Shown: positions 26,480 through 35,173, numbered from the stretch's first letter. The stretch is DNA of 64,000 nucleotides from Rhizobium bangladeshense (GCF_001662075.1 NZ_LYPL01000002.1:62001-126000), one strand, 5' to 3'. Numbers and translations: made by a program. Notes: generated from the letters alone by a model not told the origin.

Positions 26480-27262
26480 ATGAGCAATGCAGCGCGACGC
26501 GACTGGGGAGTGACGGCATGCAGGCACGATGTTCCTGCCGGCGGCGGCGCTTTCACACTGTCGGATCTGACGATCGGCCTGTTTTTGGTCGCGCAGGACG
26601 AGCATCGCCTGGCCCTCGGCTCGGACCGCCGTCACCATATTCCGCTTTCCGCCGATGAGGGCTGGATCCTGCCCGGGGGCGCCGCCGGCATATGCGAATT
26701 CGACGACGCCCATTCTTATCTGACGGTGTCCTTCGACAAGCACATGCTCGACGATGTCGGGCTCGATACGCGCATGGCGTTCAGGCCGCACGTCGGAGGC
26801 CTGGAACCCCTTCTGGCGCAGCTCGTCCGCCTTGCCGCGGATCGCGGGGAGGATTCGTCTTCGCTCTATCGGCAGACGATGGATCTGGCCTTGGCCACCC
26901 ATTTGGCCCGGCTGCTGGCGCCGCATGCCGAACGCTGCGCCAGCCTCGATGACCGCCGGCTGAGGAAGGTGATTGCCTATGTCCAGGAGCATCTGACCGA
27001 CGATATCTCGCTTGACCAGCTCGCCTCAGAGGCGGCCATGAGCCGGTATCACTTCGCGCGCGCGTTCAAGGCCGCGACGGGCAGATCGCCGATCCAGTAT
27101 GTCATAGACGAGCGCGTCGACCGGGCACGGCTTTTGTTCAAGACGACGTCGGCAACGGTCGCCGAGGTCGCCTTCCGCGTCGGCTATACCGATGTCTCGC
27201 GCTTCGGCCAGCATTTCCGCAAGCGGGTGGGCATCACGCCCGCACAGTTCCGGTCGCAATAG
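26480..27262 (+). CDS. AraC family transcriptional regulator
   Basis: 260 residues. An N-terminal cupin-like sensor half (ADEGWILPGGAAGICEFDDA) is followed by the double helix-turn-helix at about 160-258: DISLDQLASEAAMSRYHFAR and ATVAEVAFRVGYTDVSRFGQ, ending RVGITPAQFR. It sits between a divergent SnoaL-like gene and, downstream on the same strand, an alpha/beta hydrolase and a second SnoaL-like gene, a set it probably controls. Confidence 0.93.
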   Translation: MSNAARRDWGVTACRHDVPAGGGAFTLSDLTIGLFLVAQDEHRLALGSDRRHHIPLSADEGWILPGGAAGICEFDDAHSYLTVSFDKHMLDDVGLDTRMAFRPHVGGLEPLLAQLVRLAADRGEDSSSLYRQTMDLALATHLARLLAPHAERCASLDDRRLRKVIAYVQEHLTDDISLDQLASEAAMSRYHFARAFKAATGRSPIQYVIDERVDRARLLFKTTSATVAEVAFRVGYTDVSRFGQHFRKRVGITPAQFRSQ

Positions 27263-27352
27263 CAACATAGGCCGTAAGTCGAGCAATTTTCGCGCCTGCA
27301 CCGCGCCGGCGATCCTGGCACTCTCGCTTTGTTCAACCAGCGGAGAGTTCAG

Positions 27353-28321
27353 ATGAAACGGTTTGCACTTGCGGCAATCCTTGCCACTGTGGCGGCAACG
27401 ACGGTGAGCGCAGCGGAAGTAGCCACCCGAAAGGTCACATTTCCAAGCAACGGTGAAACAATCGTCGGCACACTCTACGTGCCATCGGACACGGCTGCCG
27501 AAAAACGGCGGCCCGGTGTCATCGTCGCCGGCGCCTGGACCTCGATCAAGGAGCAGATGTCGGGCCTTTATGCCAAGGAAATGGCCGAGCGAGGCTTCGT
27601 GGCGCTGGCGTTCGACTATCGCGGCTGGGGTGAATCGAGCGGCACCATCCGTTTCAAGGAGGACCCGGCGATGAAGACCGCCGATATCATCGCCGCCGCC
27701 GATTTCTTGTCGACGCTGTCGGAGGTCGATCCGGAAGCGATCAACGGCCTCGGCATATGCGCCTCGTCCGGCTATATGGCCGATGCCGTCAGCGGCAATC
27801 CGAGATTCAGGTCCCTATCGCTCGTCGCGCCATGGCTGCACAACAAGGCGATCGTCGAGCAGGTCTATGGCGGTGCCGAGGGCGTTGCCAAGCTGATCGC
27901 CGTTTCGCGGAGTGCCGAGCGTGCCGAAGAGAAGGGAAACCCAAGGATGATCATTGCGGCCAGCGCCACCGATGAATCCTCCCTCATGTACCAGGTCCCC
28001 TATTACACCGAAGCCGATCGCGGTCTCATTCCCCAATATGACAACAAGTTCAATCTCGGCTCCTGGGAGCCCTGGCTCAAGTATGATTCTGTCGCCACCG
28101 GCGCGCGCGTCGACAAGCCGGTCCTGCTGGTCCATTCCGAGGCAGCGGCCGTGCCCGAGGGCGCGCATGCCTTCCTTGGCCTGCTGAAGGTGGATGCGAC
28201 GACACGCTGGTTCGAGGGCGTCACCCAATTCGATTTCTATGACCGCCAGCAGCAAGTCGACGCTGCGGCTGACGCGGTGGCCGAGCACATCGAAAGAGTT
28301 CTCAGGCGACAATCGAATTGA
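27353..28321 (+). CDS. Exported alpha/beta hydrolase (YcjY/dienelactone hydrolase-like)
   Basis: 322 residues from ATG 27353 (GGAGAG upstream). The signal peptide covers about residues 1-20 (ATVAATTVSAAE). The fold starts at VTFPSNGETIVGTLYVPSD and shows FDYRGWGESSG (DxRG strand-loop) and GLGICASSGYMADAV, where the nucleophile elbow is expected, then PVLLVHSEAAAVPEGAHAFL for the acid residue. This matches YcjY-type hydrolases, whose substrates are unknown esters. The following SnoaL-like gene starts 13 bases after the stop, so the two are an operon. Confidence 0.88.
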   Translation: MKRFALAAILATVAATTVSAAEVATRKVTFPSNGETIVGTLYVPSDTAAEKRRPGVIVAGAWTSIKEQMSGLYAKEMAERGFVALAFDYRGWGESSGTIRFKEDPAMKTADIIAAADFLSTLSEVDPEAINGLGICASSGYMADAVSGNPRFRSLSLVAPWLHNKAIVEQVYGGAEGVAKLIAVSRSAERAEEKGNPRMIIAASATDESSLMYQVPYYTEADRGLIPQYDNKFNLGSWEPWLKYDSVATGARVDKPVLLVHSEAAAVPEGAHAFLGLLKVDATTRWFEGVTQFDFYDRQQQVDAAADAVAEHIERVLRRQSN

Positions 28322-28333
28322 GGAGCGGGCCCC

Positions 28334-28864
28334 ATGAAAATGATCGTTGCAAGTCTCGTTACCATCATGATGATGGCGGCACCCTCCATCGCCAAGGCAG
28401 ATAGCATGAAGCCTGAAGACCGCCTCGCCATCATTGATGCCATTACGGACATCGCCGCCGGCGCCGACCGCCACCAATGGCCGCGGGTGCGCGGCGCCTT
28501 CGCCGAGACGGTGACACTCGACTATACCAGCCTCTGGGGCGGCGAAGCTGTCACACAGTCGGCCGATGAAGTGGTCGCGCAATGGTCGAACTTCCTGCCG
28601 GGTTTCGACAGGACGCTGCATCTCGTCACAAACCACGCGATTGTGGATGCATCCGGCGACACGGCGACGGCCGAGGCCGATTTCCAGGCGACGCATAGTT
28701 TAGGCAGGGATCTCTGGGTTCTCTCCGGCCACTATCGCTACGGGCTGGTGAAATCCGCCGAGGGCTGGAAGGTCACACATATGACGATGACTGCCACTCA
28801 CGAGACCGGTGACCGCGGCCTCGTGGGCAAAGCCGCCGAGCGCGCGGCGACGAAGATGGACTAG
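28334..28864 (+). CDS. Exported SnoaL-like nuclear transport factor 2 family protein
   Basis: 176 residues. A signal peptide (about 1-22, MAAPSIAKA) precedes a SnoaL_4-type domain: DRLAIIDAITDIAAGADRHQ, a VRGAFAETVTLDYTSLWGGE block, and LWVLSGHYRYGLVKSAEGWK near the end. The fold is that of small-molecule isomerases, dehydratases and binding proteins. It is cotranscribed with the exported hydrolase 13 bases upstream, and a second SnoaL-like protein is encoded on the other side of the AraC gene, so all probably act on one periplasmic substrate. Confidence 0.88.
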   Translation: MKMIVASLVTIMMMAAPSIAKADSMKPEDRLAIIDAITDIAAGADRHQWPRVRGAFAETVTLDYTSLWGGEAVTQSADEVVAQWSNFLPGFDRTLHLVTNHAIVDASGDTATAEADFQATHSLGRDLWVLSGHYRYGLVKSAEGWKVTHMTMTATHETGDRGLVGKAAERAATKMD

Positions 28865-29224
28865 GCGGTATTTCCGCGGGCCTCATGTGCTCTTTGCCTC
28901 TTCCGTGGCCAGGCTTCAAAGCGATGGCCCATCCAGACAGGCCTCGCTAGCCGGAGCCGTGCGGCCGCTTTCGCAAGCCTTTGCGCATCATTCAAGCAGT
29001 GAGCTCGGAACCGAAATAAGAATGTGAGGCAACAATCGCCGCGGCCCTCGTGAAAAACAACGATGCCTACCTTGCGTTGTGCAGAGCCTGCGCGCACCGC
29101 CCGGCCGACCAGCGGCCATCTTCCCCGCAATCTTCGTTAATTCGATATGGCTAATATATAGAACATGTTCATCGTGATATTCAGTTCGCTGGCAGTTGCG
29201 AGCTGCTGTATCATGGAGGGGAAG
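28865..29224. other. Intergenic region before the cytochrome gene
   Basis: About 360 bases. The right end is AT-rich (around 29140-29160) and contains a perfect 10-base palindrome GAACATGTTC at 29161-29170, which may be an operator for the cytochrome gene. No coding sequence was recognised. Confidence 0.4.
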
Positions 29225-29752
29225 ATGTTTCGATTGAGCGTACGGTTAGCAATTTTTGCCGCTTCTGCATTGGCGCTGCAGTCGAGCATCGCAGCTGCCG
29301 ACGATAAGCAGACGGCGCGCGGCGAATATCTCGTCACGATCGGCGGCTGCAATGACTGCCACACGCCGGGATATTTTTTCGGAAAACCCGACAGCTCGCG
29401 ATTTCTGGGTGGATCGGATGTCGGTTTTGAAATCCCGGGGCAGGGTGTCTTCGTCGGCCGCAACATTACGCCTGACAAGGAAACCGGCATCGGCAGCTGG
29501 ACCAGGGAACAGATTGTGACGGCGCTTCAGACCGGGCAGCGGCCGGATGGCCGCCTGCTGGCGCCAATCATGCCGTGGCATGCATTTGCGCAACTCACTG
29601 AAGAAGATGTGACGTCAATTGCAGTATTCCTTCAAGGCCTGAAACCGGTCAGCCATCAGGTCCCTGGCCCTTTCAAGCCAGGGGAGAAGGTTTCAACCTT
29701 CATGTTTAGGATCTTGCCGCCGGGTGAAACCGCGGCTGCCGCGCCAAACTAG
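29225..29752 (+). CDS. Periplasmic c-type cytochrome, class I
   Basis: 175 residues from ATG 29225 (GGAGGGG upstream). A signal peptide ends near SSIAAA (residue 25). One haem c site, C42-N-D-C45-H46, lies in GGCNDCHTPGYFF, and a later PIMPWHAF block supplies the probable axial Met116. The arrangement resembles the cytochrome subunits of membrane dehydrogenases and small diheme-like electron carriers. It probably accepts electrons from a periplasmic dehydrogenase; a PQQ-type enzyme is encoded about 6 kb upstream, but a link is only conjecture. Confidence 0.9.
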   Translation: MFRLSVRLAIFAASALALQSSIAAADDKQTARGEYLVTIGGCNDCHTPGYFFGKPDSSRFLGGSDVGFEIPGQGVFVGRNITPDKETGIGSWTREQIVTALQTGQRPDGRLLAPIMPWHAFAQLTEEDVTSIAVFLQGLKPVSHQVPGPFKPGEKVSTFMFRILPPGETAAAAPN

Positions 29753-29756
29753 AGCC

Positions 29757-29834
29757 TTTCCTGGTTAGTTTGTCGTAGCGGAGAGGCGCGATTACGCTCC
29801 ATTCGAAGTCGGTCAGATCATAGCGGCTCATCCC
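29757..29834 (-). pseudogene. N-terminal remnant of an IS5-family transposase
   Basis: The reverse strand from ATG 29831 reads MSRYDLTDFEWSVIAPL and soon stops. This is the well-conserved N-terminus of IS5/IS427-group transposases from rhizobia. Nothing of the DDE domain remains, and no matching terminal inverted repeats could be paired, so only a scrap of the element is left. Confidence 0.7.
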
Positions 29835-29892
29835 TGAATCTGAATCAGGTGGTGCAACGACAGGAACGTCCCAGCGCCGAACGAGCGCCGAT

Positions 29893-30372
29893 TTAGGCCG
29901 TCGGGTCGGGGATGAACGACCATTCTTCGGCCATGAACTCAAGCGCTTCATCGCGCAAATAATATAGGAAATGCCGAGAGTTAACGGTATCTACCCCGAT
30001 CTTTTCCCAAGACACGGTATCGCGGCCGGGGTCGAGACCGACCAGCTCATAGAACTCGCCCCAACGAGGAGCCACACCGCTGTAGCGACCATGGCCGTCT
30101 ACCTTATGCCATTCATGATCATTGGTGCTGTCCCAGCGCCAGCGGCTGCAACCACCAAATCTCAAAGTGCCCCATGTCTGATCAGATCTCGGATTGGTCT
30201 TCGAAAACAGGCTCAACGCCCTGAGAATATCCGTCGGTTTTTTGTCGTGCACGGGCCTACGCGAGCGGAACCGGACGTTGACGGAGGAGCCCTCAACTGA
30301 AACCTGGGGCTCTGGCGCATTTGGTTCGGCCACCCAACCTTGGCCGAGTTGTAGTTTGACAAACTTGAGCAT
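29893..30372 (-). CDS. Hypothetical protein
   Basis: 159 residues from ATG 30372 (an in-frame ATG lies 13 codons earlier). The protein is Trp-rich and soluble, with FGGCSRWRWDSTNDHEWHKV in the centre and an acidic end, EALEFMAEEWSFIPDP. No family is recognised. The ribosome site is weak. It sits between an IS5 remnant and an esterase gene, and its lower GC content than its neighbours hints at recent arrival. It could be a mobile-element cargo or an immunity-type protein, but nothing in the sequence shows this. Confidence 0.6.
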   Translation of the reverse strand: MLKFVKLQLGQGWVAEPNAPEPQVSVEGSSVNVRFRSRRPVHDKKPTDILRALSLFSKTNPRSDQTWGTLRFGGCSRWRWDSTNDHEWHKVDGHGRYSGVAPRWGEFYELVGLDPGRDTVSWEKIGVDTVNSRHFLYYLRDEALEFMAEEWSFIPDPTA

Positions 30373-30452
30373 GGCTACGACTAGCCAACTTGCATGACCA
30401 ATTCCACTCAATTTATGAGTTCACGGCGTAGAACAGCGCCGCAATTGACTGG

Positions 30453-31547
30453 CTATCGCATCAGCCCCGCCGCTCGAAGCGCGTCGTTTATGACCTTGGC
30501 GATCTTGCCGTCGGGGGCGGCGCTAGCGACGTTTGCGCGCGACCTGGCGTAGCGCAATGCTCTATCTATCGTGGATGTAGCGGCGTTGGGCTCTTCGCGG
30601 CGGGCGGAATTTCCGGCTGCCTCGGCATCCTCGACGTCTGCCGCCGTGGCGAGATTCCATGCATGCGCGATACGAACGGTCGAGGAAATCCCTGCCTCGA
30701 GCATATGCGGGCCGGCTCTGCCGATCGCGCGATCGCTGCTCGTCGCCAGGGGAACACCGTGCCCCATGCCCTTGACGAGATAGATCTCGACGGCCTCCTT
30801 GCCTTGCGCGTCGAGCCAGACTTTGCGCCTATGGCCGTGGATCAACTCGCCCCGCGTCGGCTCGATGGCAAGGGAATGCACGCCGCTCCATTGCTGGGCG
30901 ATCTGATCGGCATTCCTGGCCCGGACCGTCTGGTCATGCGTGCCGTGCCAGATCGAAATCTTGGGCCAGGGCCCGCGGTGGTTCGAGGCGCGCTTGAGGG
31001 CCGACTGCAGCCTGGAGACAGTCGGCGGATTGCGGCCTTGCATGCGCTGGAAAGCCTCCGCCACGGTGCCGGCCACGCCATAGGGCAGCCCGCCGATGAT
31101 GGCGCCGCCTGCAAATATCTCCGGGTAGGTCGCCAGCATGACGTTCGCCATCGCACCGCCTGCCGACAGGCCTGTGACAAAGATGCGCCTGGGATCGATG
31201 CCCTGCGACTGGACGAGATGGCCGATCATCTGCCGGATGGACAATGCCTCGCCCGCATCCCGGCTGATGTCGCCCGGCTCGAACCAGTTGAAGCAGAGAT
31301 TGGCATTGTTCGACCGCTGTTGCTCGGGATAAAGCACCGCAAATCCGCGCCGCTCGGCGAGCTCGGACCAGCCGGAACCCGCGGCGTAGCCCTCCGCCGT
31401 CTGTGTGCAGCCATGCAGCGCAACGACAAGCGGGGTGCCGGGGGCCATGATCGAGGGCAGATACAGCCACGCCTTCAATGACCCCGGATTGGAGCCAAAC
31501 CTCCCGATTTCGACCAAGTGGTGATTTTGTGGGGGCTTGTCGAGCAC
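30453..31547 (-). CDS. PHB depolymerase-family esterase (short-chain PHA depolymerase type)
   Basis: 364 residues from GTG 31547, chosen because AAGGAG lies six bases before it; a longer in-frame ATG at 31610 lacks such a site. The esterase_PHB pattern is clear: TPLVVALHGCTQTAEGYAAG for the oxyanion hole, FNWFEPGDISRDAGEALSIR, and VTGLSAGGAMAN with the catalytic serine (S128 with this start). IYLVKGMGHGVPLA carries the probable histidine. The catalytic residues are in the order of type 1 depolymerases. It has no obvious signal peptide, so an intracellular or unusually exported carboxylesterase is likely. Substrate may be short PHA oligomers or other esters. Confidence 0.88.
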   Translation of the reverse strand: MLDKPPQNHHLVEIGRFGSNPGSLKAWLYLPSIMAPGTPLVVALHGCTQTAEGYAAGSGWSELAERRGFAVLYPEQQRSNNANLCFNWFEPGDISRDAGEALSIRQMIGHLVQSQGIDPRRIFVTGLSAGGAMANVMLATYPEIFAGGAIIGGLPYGVAGTVAEAFQRMQGRNPPTVSRLQSALKRASNHRGPWPKISIWHGTHDQTVRARNADQIAQQWSGVHSLAIEPTRGELIHGHRRKVWLDAQGKEAVEIYLVKGMGHGVPLATSSDRAIGRAGPHMLEAGISSTVRIAHAWNLATAADVEDAEAAGNSARREEPNAATSTIDRALRYARSRANVASAAPDGKIAKVINDALRAAGLMR

Positions 31548-31810
31548 TGTCGTCTCCTTGGCCGCCAATCGGCCTCTATTCTTGATGTGGGGACGATTGC
31601 TGCGCCGCACAATGGAATTCCAAGGTTAAATCGTCCACGCAAATTTATCCGAGGCCCTTCGAGGCATGGAAAATTCCATCGCGAGCGGCAGAGTAGCCGA
31701 CAAGTCAGGGGCAGGAATGCCTATCCGTCCCCCGCATACCTGCGGCGGGTGCATAGCTGCAGTGCAACATAGGCGCTGGCGGGTGACGCTGGTGCGAGTA
31801 TGATTATTTT

Positions 31811-31970
31811 CATCGAAGCGATGCCCCTCCTCCCGCAACGCTTCGACATTCAGACGGCCACTCCTCCTCCCGAAGGGACGTCTGTTGGAACAGCGGTACT
31901 CCTCCTCCCGGGTCGCTGTTCGGTTCTTTTAGGAAAGCCTGCCGCACCTCCTCCCGCGGCAGGCTTTTCT
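31811..31970 (+). ncRNA. Array of four CCTCCTCCC-loop hairpins (cuckoo/CcsR-like small RNAs)
   Basis: Four consecutive stem-loops each expose CCTCCTCCC, an anti-Shine-Dalgarno sequence. Hairpin 1: TCGAAGCG/CGCTTCGA, 31813-31846, motif 31826-31834. Hairpin 2: CAGACG/CGTCTG, 31851-31884, motif 31863-31871. Hairpin 3: AACAGCG/CGCTGTT, 31889-31920, motif 31901-31909. Hairpin 4: a 12-base perfect stem, 31934-31968, motif 31947-31955, followed by a T-rich tail so it also acts as terminator. This is the hallmark of the alphaproteobacterial cuckoo RNA family and of the stress-induced CcsR RNAs of Rhodobacter. Strand is taken from the motif (C-rich on +) and from the terminator. The stems differ in sequence while the loop motif is constant. 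Confidence 0.85.
31933..31970 (+). terminator. Intrinsic terminator formed by the fourth hairpin
   Basis: AAAGCCTGCCGC pairs with GCGGCAGGCTTT around the CCTCCTCCC loop and is followed by TTTTCTATTTC. Strong GC stem plus T-rich tail fits a factor-independent stop for the small RNA transcript, and it may also end reverse transcripts from the dehydrogenase-like gene on the right. Confidence 0.75.
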
Positions 31971-32002
31971 ATTTCGGGGACGTGGCCGGTCAGCCCTTCA
32001 GC

Positions 32003-32884
32003 TCACGCCCTGTTCCTGCTCCGGATCAGCTCAAACACGCCTGAAATATCTTCATTGCCATGTCCGGCACCGTCCCGCTTGCGGAATAGGTCCAGCATCG
32101 GGTCAAGCAGATCGGTGGCGACACCCTGCTCGCGGGTGGCAGTGAGGATGTTTTCGAGCGCTGCGGTCTGCATCGCGAGGTTGGACGCAACATTGACGCC
32201 GTGGCGGCCGGTATCGATTTTTTCCGCATATCCGGGAAGTTCACCCATCATCGCGGTCATCCAGGGGCCGAGCAGCTTGAGAAATGCACGCGCGCCGATG
32301 CCTTCAGAACCGACAAGGGCGGTGGCGTGAAAGAAGCCGGCAAAAAGGCCGTACATACCGCTGAGAAGAGCGAGATCGTGGAGCGACGCCAGTCCGGCAT
32401 CCCCACCGAGATAGGTGGCTGCCCCAAGCGCCTCGAGCGTACCGACATGCGCATCGAAAGTCGCCTTCGAACCGCTGTAGAGGATAAGTGAATGTTCGCC
32501 TCCGATCATCGGAGGCGTCGCCATGATGCCGCCGTCGAGATAGGCGGCGCCGAGGCTTTCGACCCGCCCGGCGGTGGCGCGTGCCTGAGCCGGCGTGCCA
32601 TTGGTGAGATTGACCACCGCACGCCCGGCAAGAACCGAGGCCGCACTGTCGAGCACAGAATTCGACGCGGCGTAGTCCAATAGGCAGATCACCGTGACGT
32701 CGCTCGAGGCGATGGCGTCTGCCGCGCTGCTGCTTTCGCGTGCTCCTTTGGCGACCAGAAAGCCAGCCTTGCCGGCCGTGCGATTCCAGAGGGTGACCGA
32801 ATGCCCTTGCTGGAGAAATCGGGCGGCTAGCGCCTGCCCCATCGCTCCGAGGCCGAGAACCGAGATATTCGCCATATGTGTCAT
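32003..32884 (-). CDS. NAD(P)-dependent oxidoreductase, imine-reductase/beta-hydroxyacid dehydrogenase family
   Basis: 293 residues. The Rossmann start is ISVLGLGAMGQALAARFLQQ (GLGAMG, about residues 11-16), followed by VTLWNRTAGKA with the Arg-Thr that marks NADP preference in this family. The segment AYLDGGIMATPPMIGGEHSL and a C-terminal helical domain with HDLALLSGMYGLFAGFFHAT fit imine reductase-like members rather than glyoxylate or 6-phosphogluconate enzymes, which have a Lys at the catalytic position. It is divergent from a LysR gene 121 bases away, its likely regulator. Confidence 0.88.
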   Translation of the reverse strand: MTHMANISVLGLGAMGQALAARFLQQGHSVTLWNRTAGKAGFLVAKGARESSSAADAIASSDVTVICLLDYAASNSVLDSAASVLAGRAVVNLTNGTPAQARATAGRVESLGAAYLDGGIMATPPMIGGEHSLILYSGSKATFDAHVGTLEALGAATYLGGDAGLASLHDLALLSGMYGLFAGFFHATALVGSEGIGARAFLKLLGPWMTAMMGELPGYAEKIDTGRHGVNVASNLAMQTAALENILTATREQGVATDLLDPMLDLFRKRDGAGHGNEDISGVFELIRSRNRA

Positions 32885-33005
32885 CCTTTCACGTTCCGGG
32901 TTCCGCCCAGTGAGCGGCGTGGCGAAAGATGCAATATTGGACGAGTGCGTAATAGTGGGCTAGTTGTGGATCCATCGTCTGCAAATTGGAACGACGGATA
33001 GGTAA

Positions 33006-33908
33006 ATGCTCAATCTCAACGACCTTCTCGTTTTCGTTCAAGTCGTGGATCACGGCGGTTTCGCTGCAGCCGGTCGCGCGCTGCACCTTCCCAAGTCGAC
33101 GCTCAGCAAGCGGCTTTCCGAGCTGGAGCGGAAGATCGGCGTCCGCCTGATCCAGCGGACCTCGCGCAGCTTCGCGGTGACCGAGATTGGCCGGGATTTG
33201 TATCGTCATGCCGCCGCCATGCTGATCGAGGCGGAGGCCGCCGAGCATGTCATCAAGGGCCGTCTGGCGGAGCCGAGCGGAACTGTACGGATCACCGCAT
33301 CGCTGCCAATTGCCCAGTTCCGTTTGGCGGCGCTGCTTCCACGCCTGGCGGCGAGCTATCCGAAGATGCGCATCACGCTCGACGTTTCCGACAGGTTCGT
33401 GGACATCGTGCAGGAAGGTTTCGACATCGCGATCCGCAACCATTTCTCCCCGCTGCCCGATAACGATCTCGTGCAACGCCGGATCGATGACGACCCCACC
33501 TGGCTCGTCGCCTCGACTGATTATATCAGGGAGAAAGGTGTGTGTTCGCGACCCGGGGAAGCGAGTAAGCTCGATGGGCTGATGGCATCGCCCTCGGAAG
33601 CGGTTTGGACGCTCCGCAATGGCGAAGGCGCGGTCGCCAAGATCACACCTATGCCGCGCTACGTGGCCAATGAGACGATCTCGCTCTTGGAAGCGGCCAA
33701 GGCCGGTCTCGGCGTGGCCTGCCTTGCGAGCAGCTTCTGTGCACCGCTGATTGCGTCTGGCGCACTTGTCCGCATTTTACCCGAATGGACAGGAGGTGGG
33801 GTGGCGACAACCCTGCTGATGCCGCATCGGCGCGGGCAGCTCCCCTCGGTTCGGATCGTGGCGGACTATCTGATCGCAGAACTCTCCCGGCGACCGCAGG
33901 ACGCCTGA
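33006..33908 (+). CDS. LysR family transcriptional regulator
   Basis: 300 residues. The winged helix-turn-helix is at about 1-65 (MLNLNDLLVFVQVVDHGGFA, LPKSTLSKRLSELERKIGVR). The effector-binding domain follows at about 90-295, with GTVRITASLPIAQFRLAALL and the hinge strands usual for CrgA/DmlR-like regulators. It is divergent from the imine-reductase-like gene and likely controls it through the 121-base shared promoter region. Confidence 0.93.
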   Translation: MLNLNDLLVFVQVVDHGGFAAAGRALHLPKSTLSKRLSELERKIGVRLIQRTSRSFAVTEIGRDLYRHAAAMLIEAEAAEHVIKGRLAEPSGTVRITASLPIAQFRLAALLPRLAASYPKMRITLDVSDRFVDIVQEGFDIAIRNHFSPLPDNDLVQRRIDDDPTWLVASTDYIREKGVCSRPGEASKLDGLMASPSEAVWTLRNGEGAVAKITPMPRYVANETISLLEAAKAGLGVACLASSFCAPLIASGALVRILPEWTGGGVATTLLMPHRRGQLPSVRIVADYLIAELSRRPQDA

Positions 33909-33927
33909 AGCGACGGAAAACGCCGCA

Positions 33928-34992
33928 TCAGCCATGCGATGAAGGCCGCTTCGCATAGGCCGGCACCTGAAACCGGCGACGATAATTCCCCGGAGCCAGG
34001 CCGGTTATCCGCCTGAACAGGCGTCGAAAGAAGGCGGGCTCCTCGTAGCCTACCTGCCAGCTGATCTCGTCGACCGAAGCTTCGGTTCGCTCCAACCGCC
34101 GTTTCGCCTCCTCGATCCGCAGCCGTTGCACATAGGCGATCGGGCTCATGCCGGTCGCCCGGGTAAACCGCCGCTTGAAGGTCCGTTCCGTCAGCCCCGC
34201 CTGCCTGACCATCTCCTCCAGCGGATTGGCGACCGAAAAATGGGCGGCAAGCCAGTCCTGTGCAGTCTGGATCGCCTGGTCGCCATGGTCGCGCCGCCCC
34301 TCGAACACCATGTAGGGAGCCAGCCCGTCCTGGTGCCATTGCAGCGCAAAATAGCGGGCCACCGTCTGCGCCGCCGTCGCCCCCGCATGGCGGGCGATCA
34401 GGTAGAGCACGAGATCGTGCCATGTCATCGAGGCGCCTGATGTAATCAGCTCGTCCCGCTGGCCGGCGACCACCAGCACCTGCTCGGGATGGATCGTGAC
34501 CTCAGGATAGGCGTCGCGGAACGTCTGGGCATAGCCGAAATGGACGGTGGCATCGGCGCCATCGAAGACCCCGGTCTCGGCAAGCAGGAAGATGCCCGAA
34601 CAGGCCGAGCAGATCAGCGCCCCCCTCACATGCATCCTCCGGCACCATTCCACCAGTTCAGGATAGCGGCGCTTCACCCAGCCTTCCGGCCCGAGCACGA
34701 CCGACGGCACGATGACGATGTCGGTCCGCTCGATGTCGGCGACCGGCCGCTGCACCACCAGCGGCACGCGGCTGGCGAGCGTCAGCGGGCCGGCCCGTTC
34801 GCCGACGATCTCGACGTGGAAGGGAGGCGTCTTGGCAATGCCGTCGTCCGGCGGGACAATGGAAAAGGCGTTCATGACATCAAAGATGCCGCTGAGCGTC
34901 GAGACTGCCGCCTCCGGCAGCGCCACCAGGCTGACATGGAGCGGCTGCGGCCCCGGCGCCCGCTCCGCCTCCTGCTGCGTTTCCGTCATCAT
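33928..34992 (-). CDS. GlxA-type regulator: DJ-1/PfpI domain plus AraC helix-turn-helix
   Basis: 354 residues from ATG 34992 (AAGGGGGA upstream; a second ATG follows at once). Residues about 20-195 are a DJ-1/PfpI-like domain (DIVIVPSVVL, then GALICSACSGIFLLAETGVF with the nucleophile-elbow cysteine). Residues about 245-340 are the AraC-type double helix-turn-helix (NPLEEMVRQAGLTERTFKRR and EISWQVGYEEPAFFRRLFRR). Such GlxA/CdhR/GbdR relatives regulate amino acid or quaternary amine use. It is divergent from a methyltransferase gene 181 bases away. Confidence 0.92.
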   Translation of the reverse strand: MMTETQQEAERAPGPQPLHVSLVALPEAAVSTLSGIFDVMNAFSIVPPDDGIAKTPPFHVEIVGERAGPLTLASRVPLVVQRPVADIERTDIVIVPSVVLGPEGWVKRRYPELVEWCRRMHVRGALICSACSGIFLLAETGVFDGADATVHFGYAQTFRDAYPEVTIHPEQVLVVAGQRDELITSGASMTWHDLVLYLIARHAGATAAQTVARYFALQWHQDGLAPYMVFEGRRDHGDQAIQTAQDWLAAHFSVANPLEEMVRQAGLTERTFKRRFTRATGMSPIAYVQRLRIEEAKRRLERTEASVDEISWQVGYEEPAFFRRLFRRITGLAPGNYRRRFQVPAYAKRPSSHG

Positions 34993-35173
34993 CGGTTCCC
35001 CCTTGGCGGCAATGATAACCCCGGAGCGCAGCCGGAGCCACTGTGGAGGCGACAGCTTGCCTTGCGTGGCGCAAATGACCCGATCATGGCCGGCACCGCT
35101 CTGCCGCTCATGCTCACGGTCTGCGATCCTTCCCTGGACCTCGAACGGAGGTTTGCAAACAGGGAGAAACATC

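Noticed and set aside
31626..31838. 70-codon reverse frame overlapping the hairpin RNA array
   Set aside because: No ribosome site or conservation signal; it crosses the first stem-loop, whose structure better explains the sequence.
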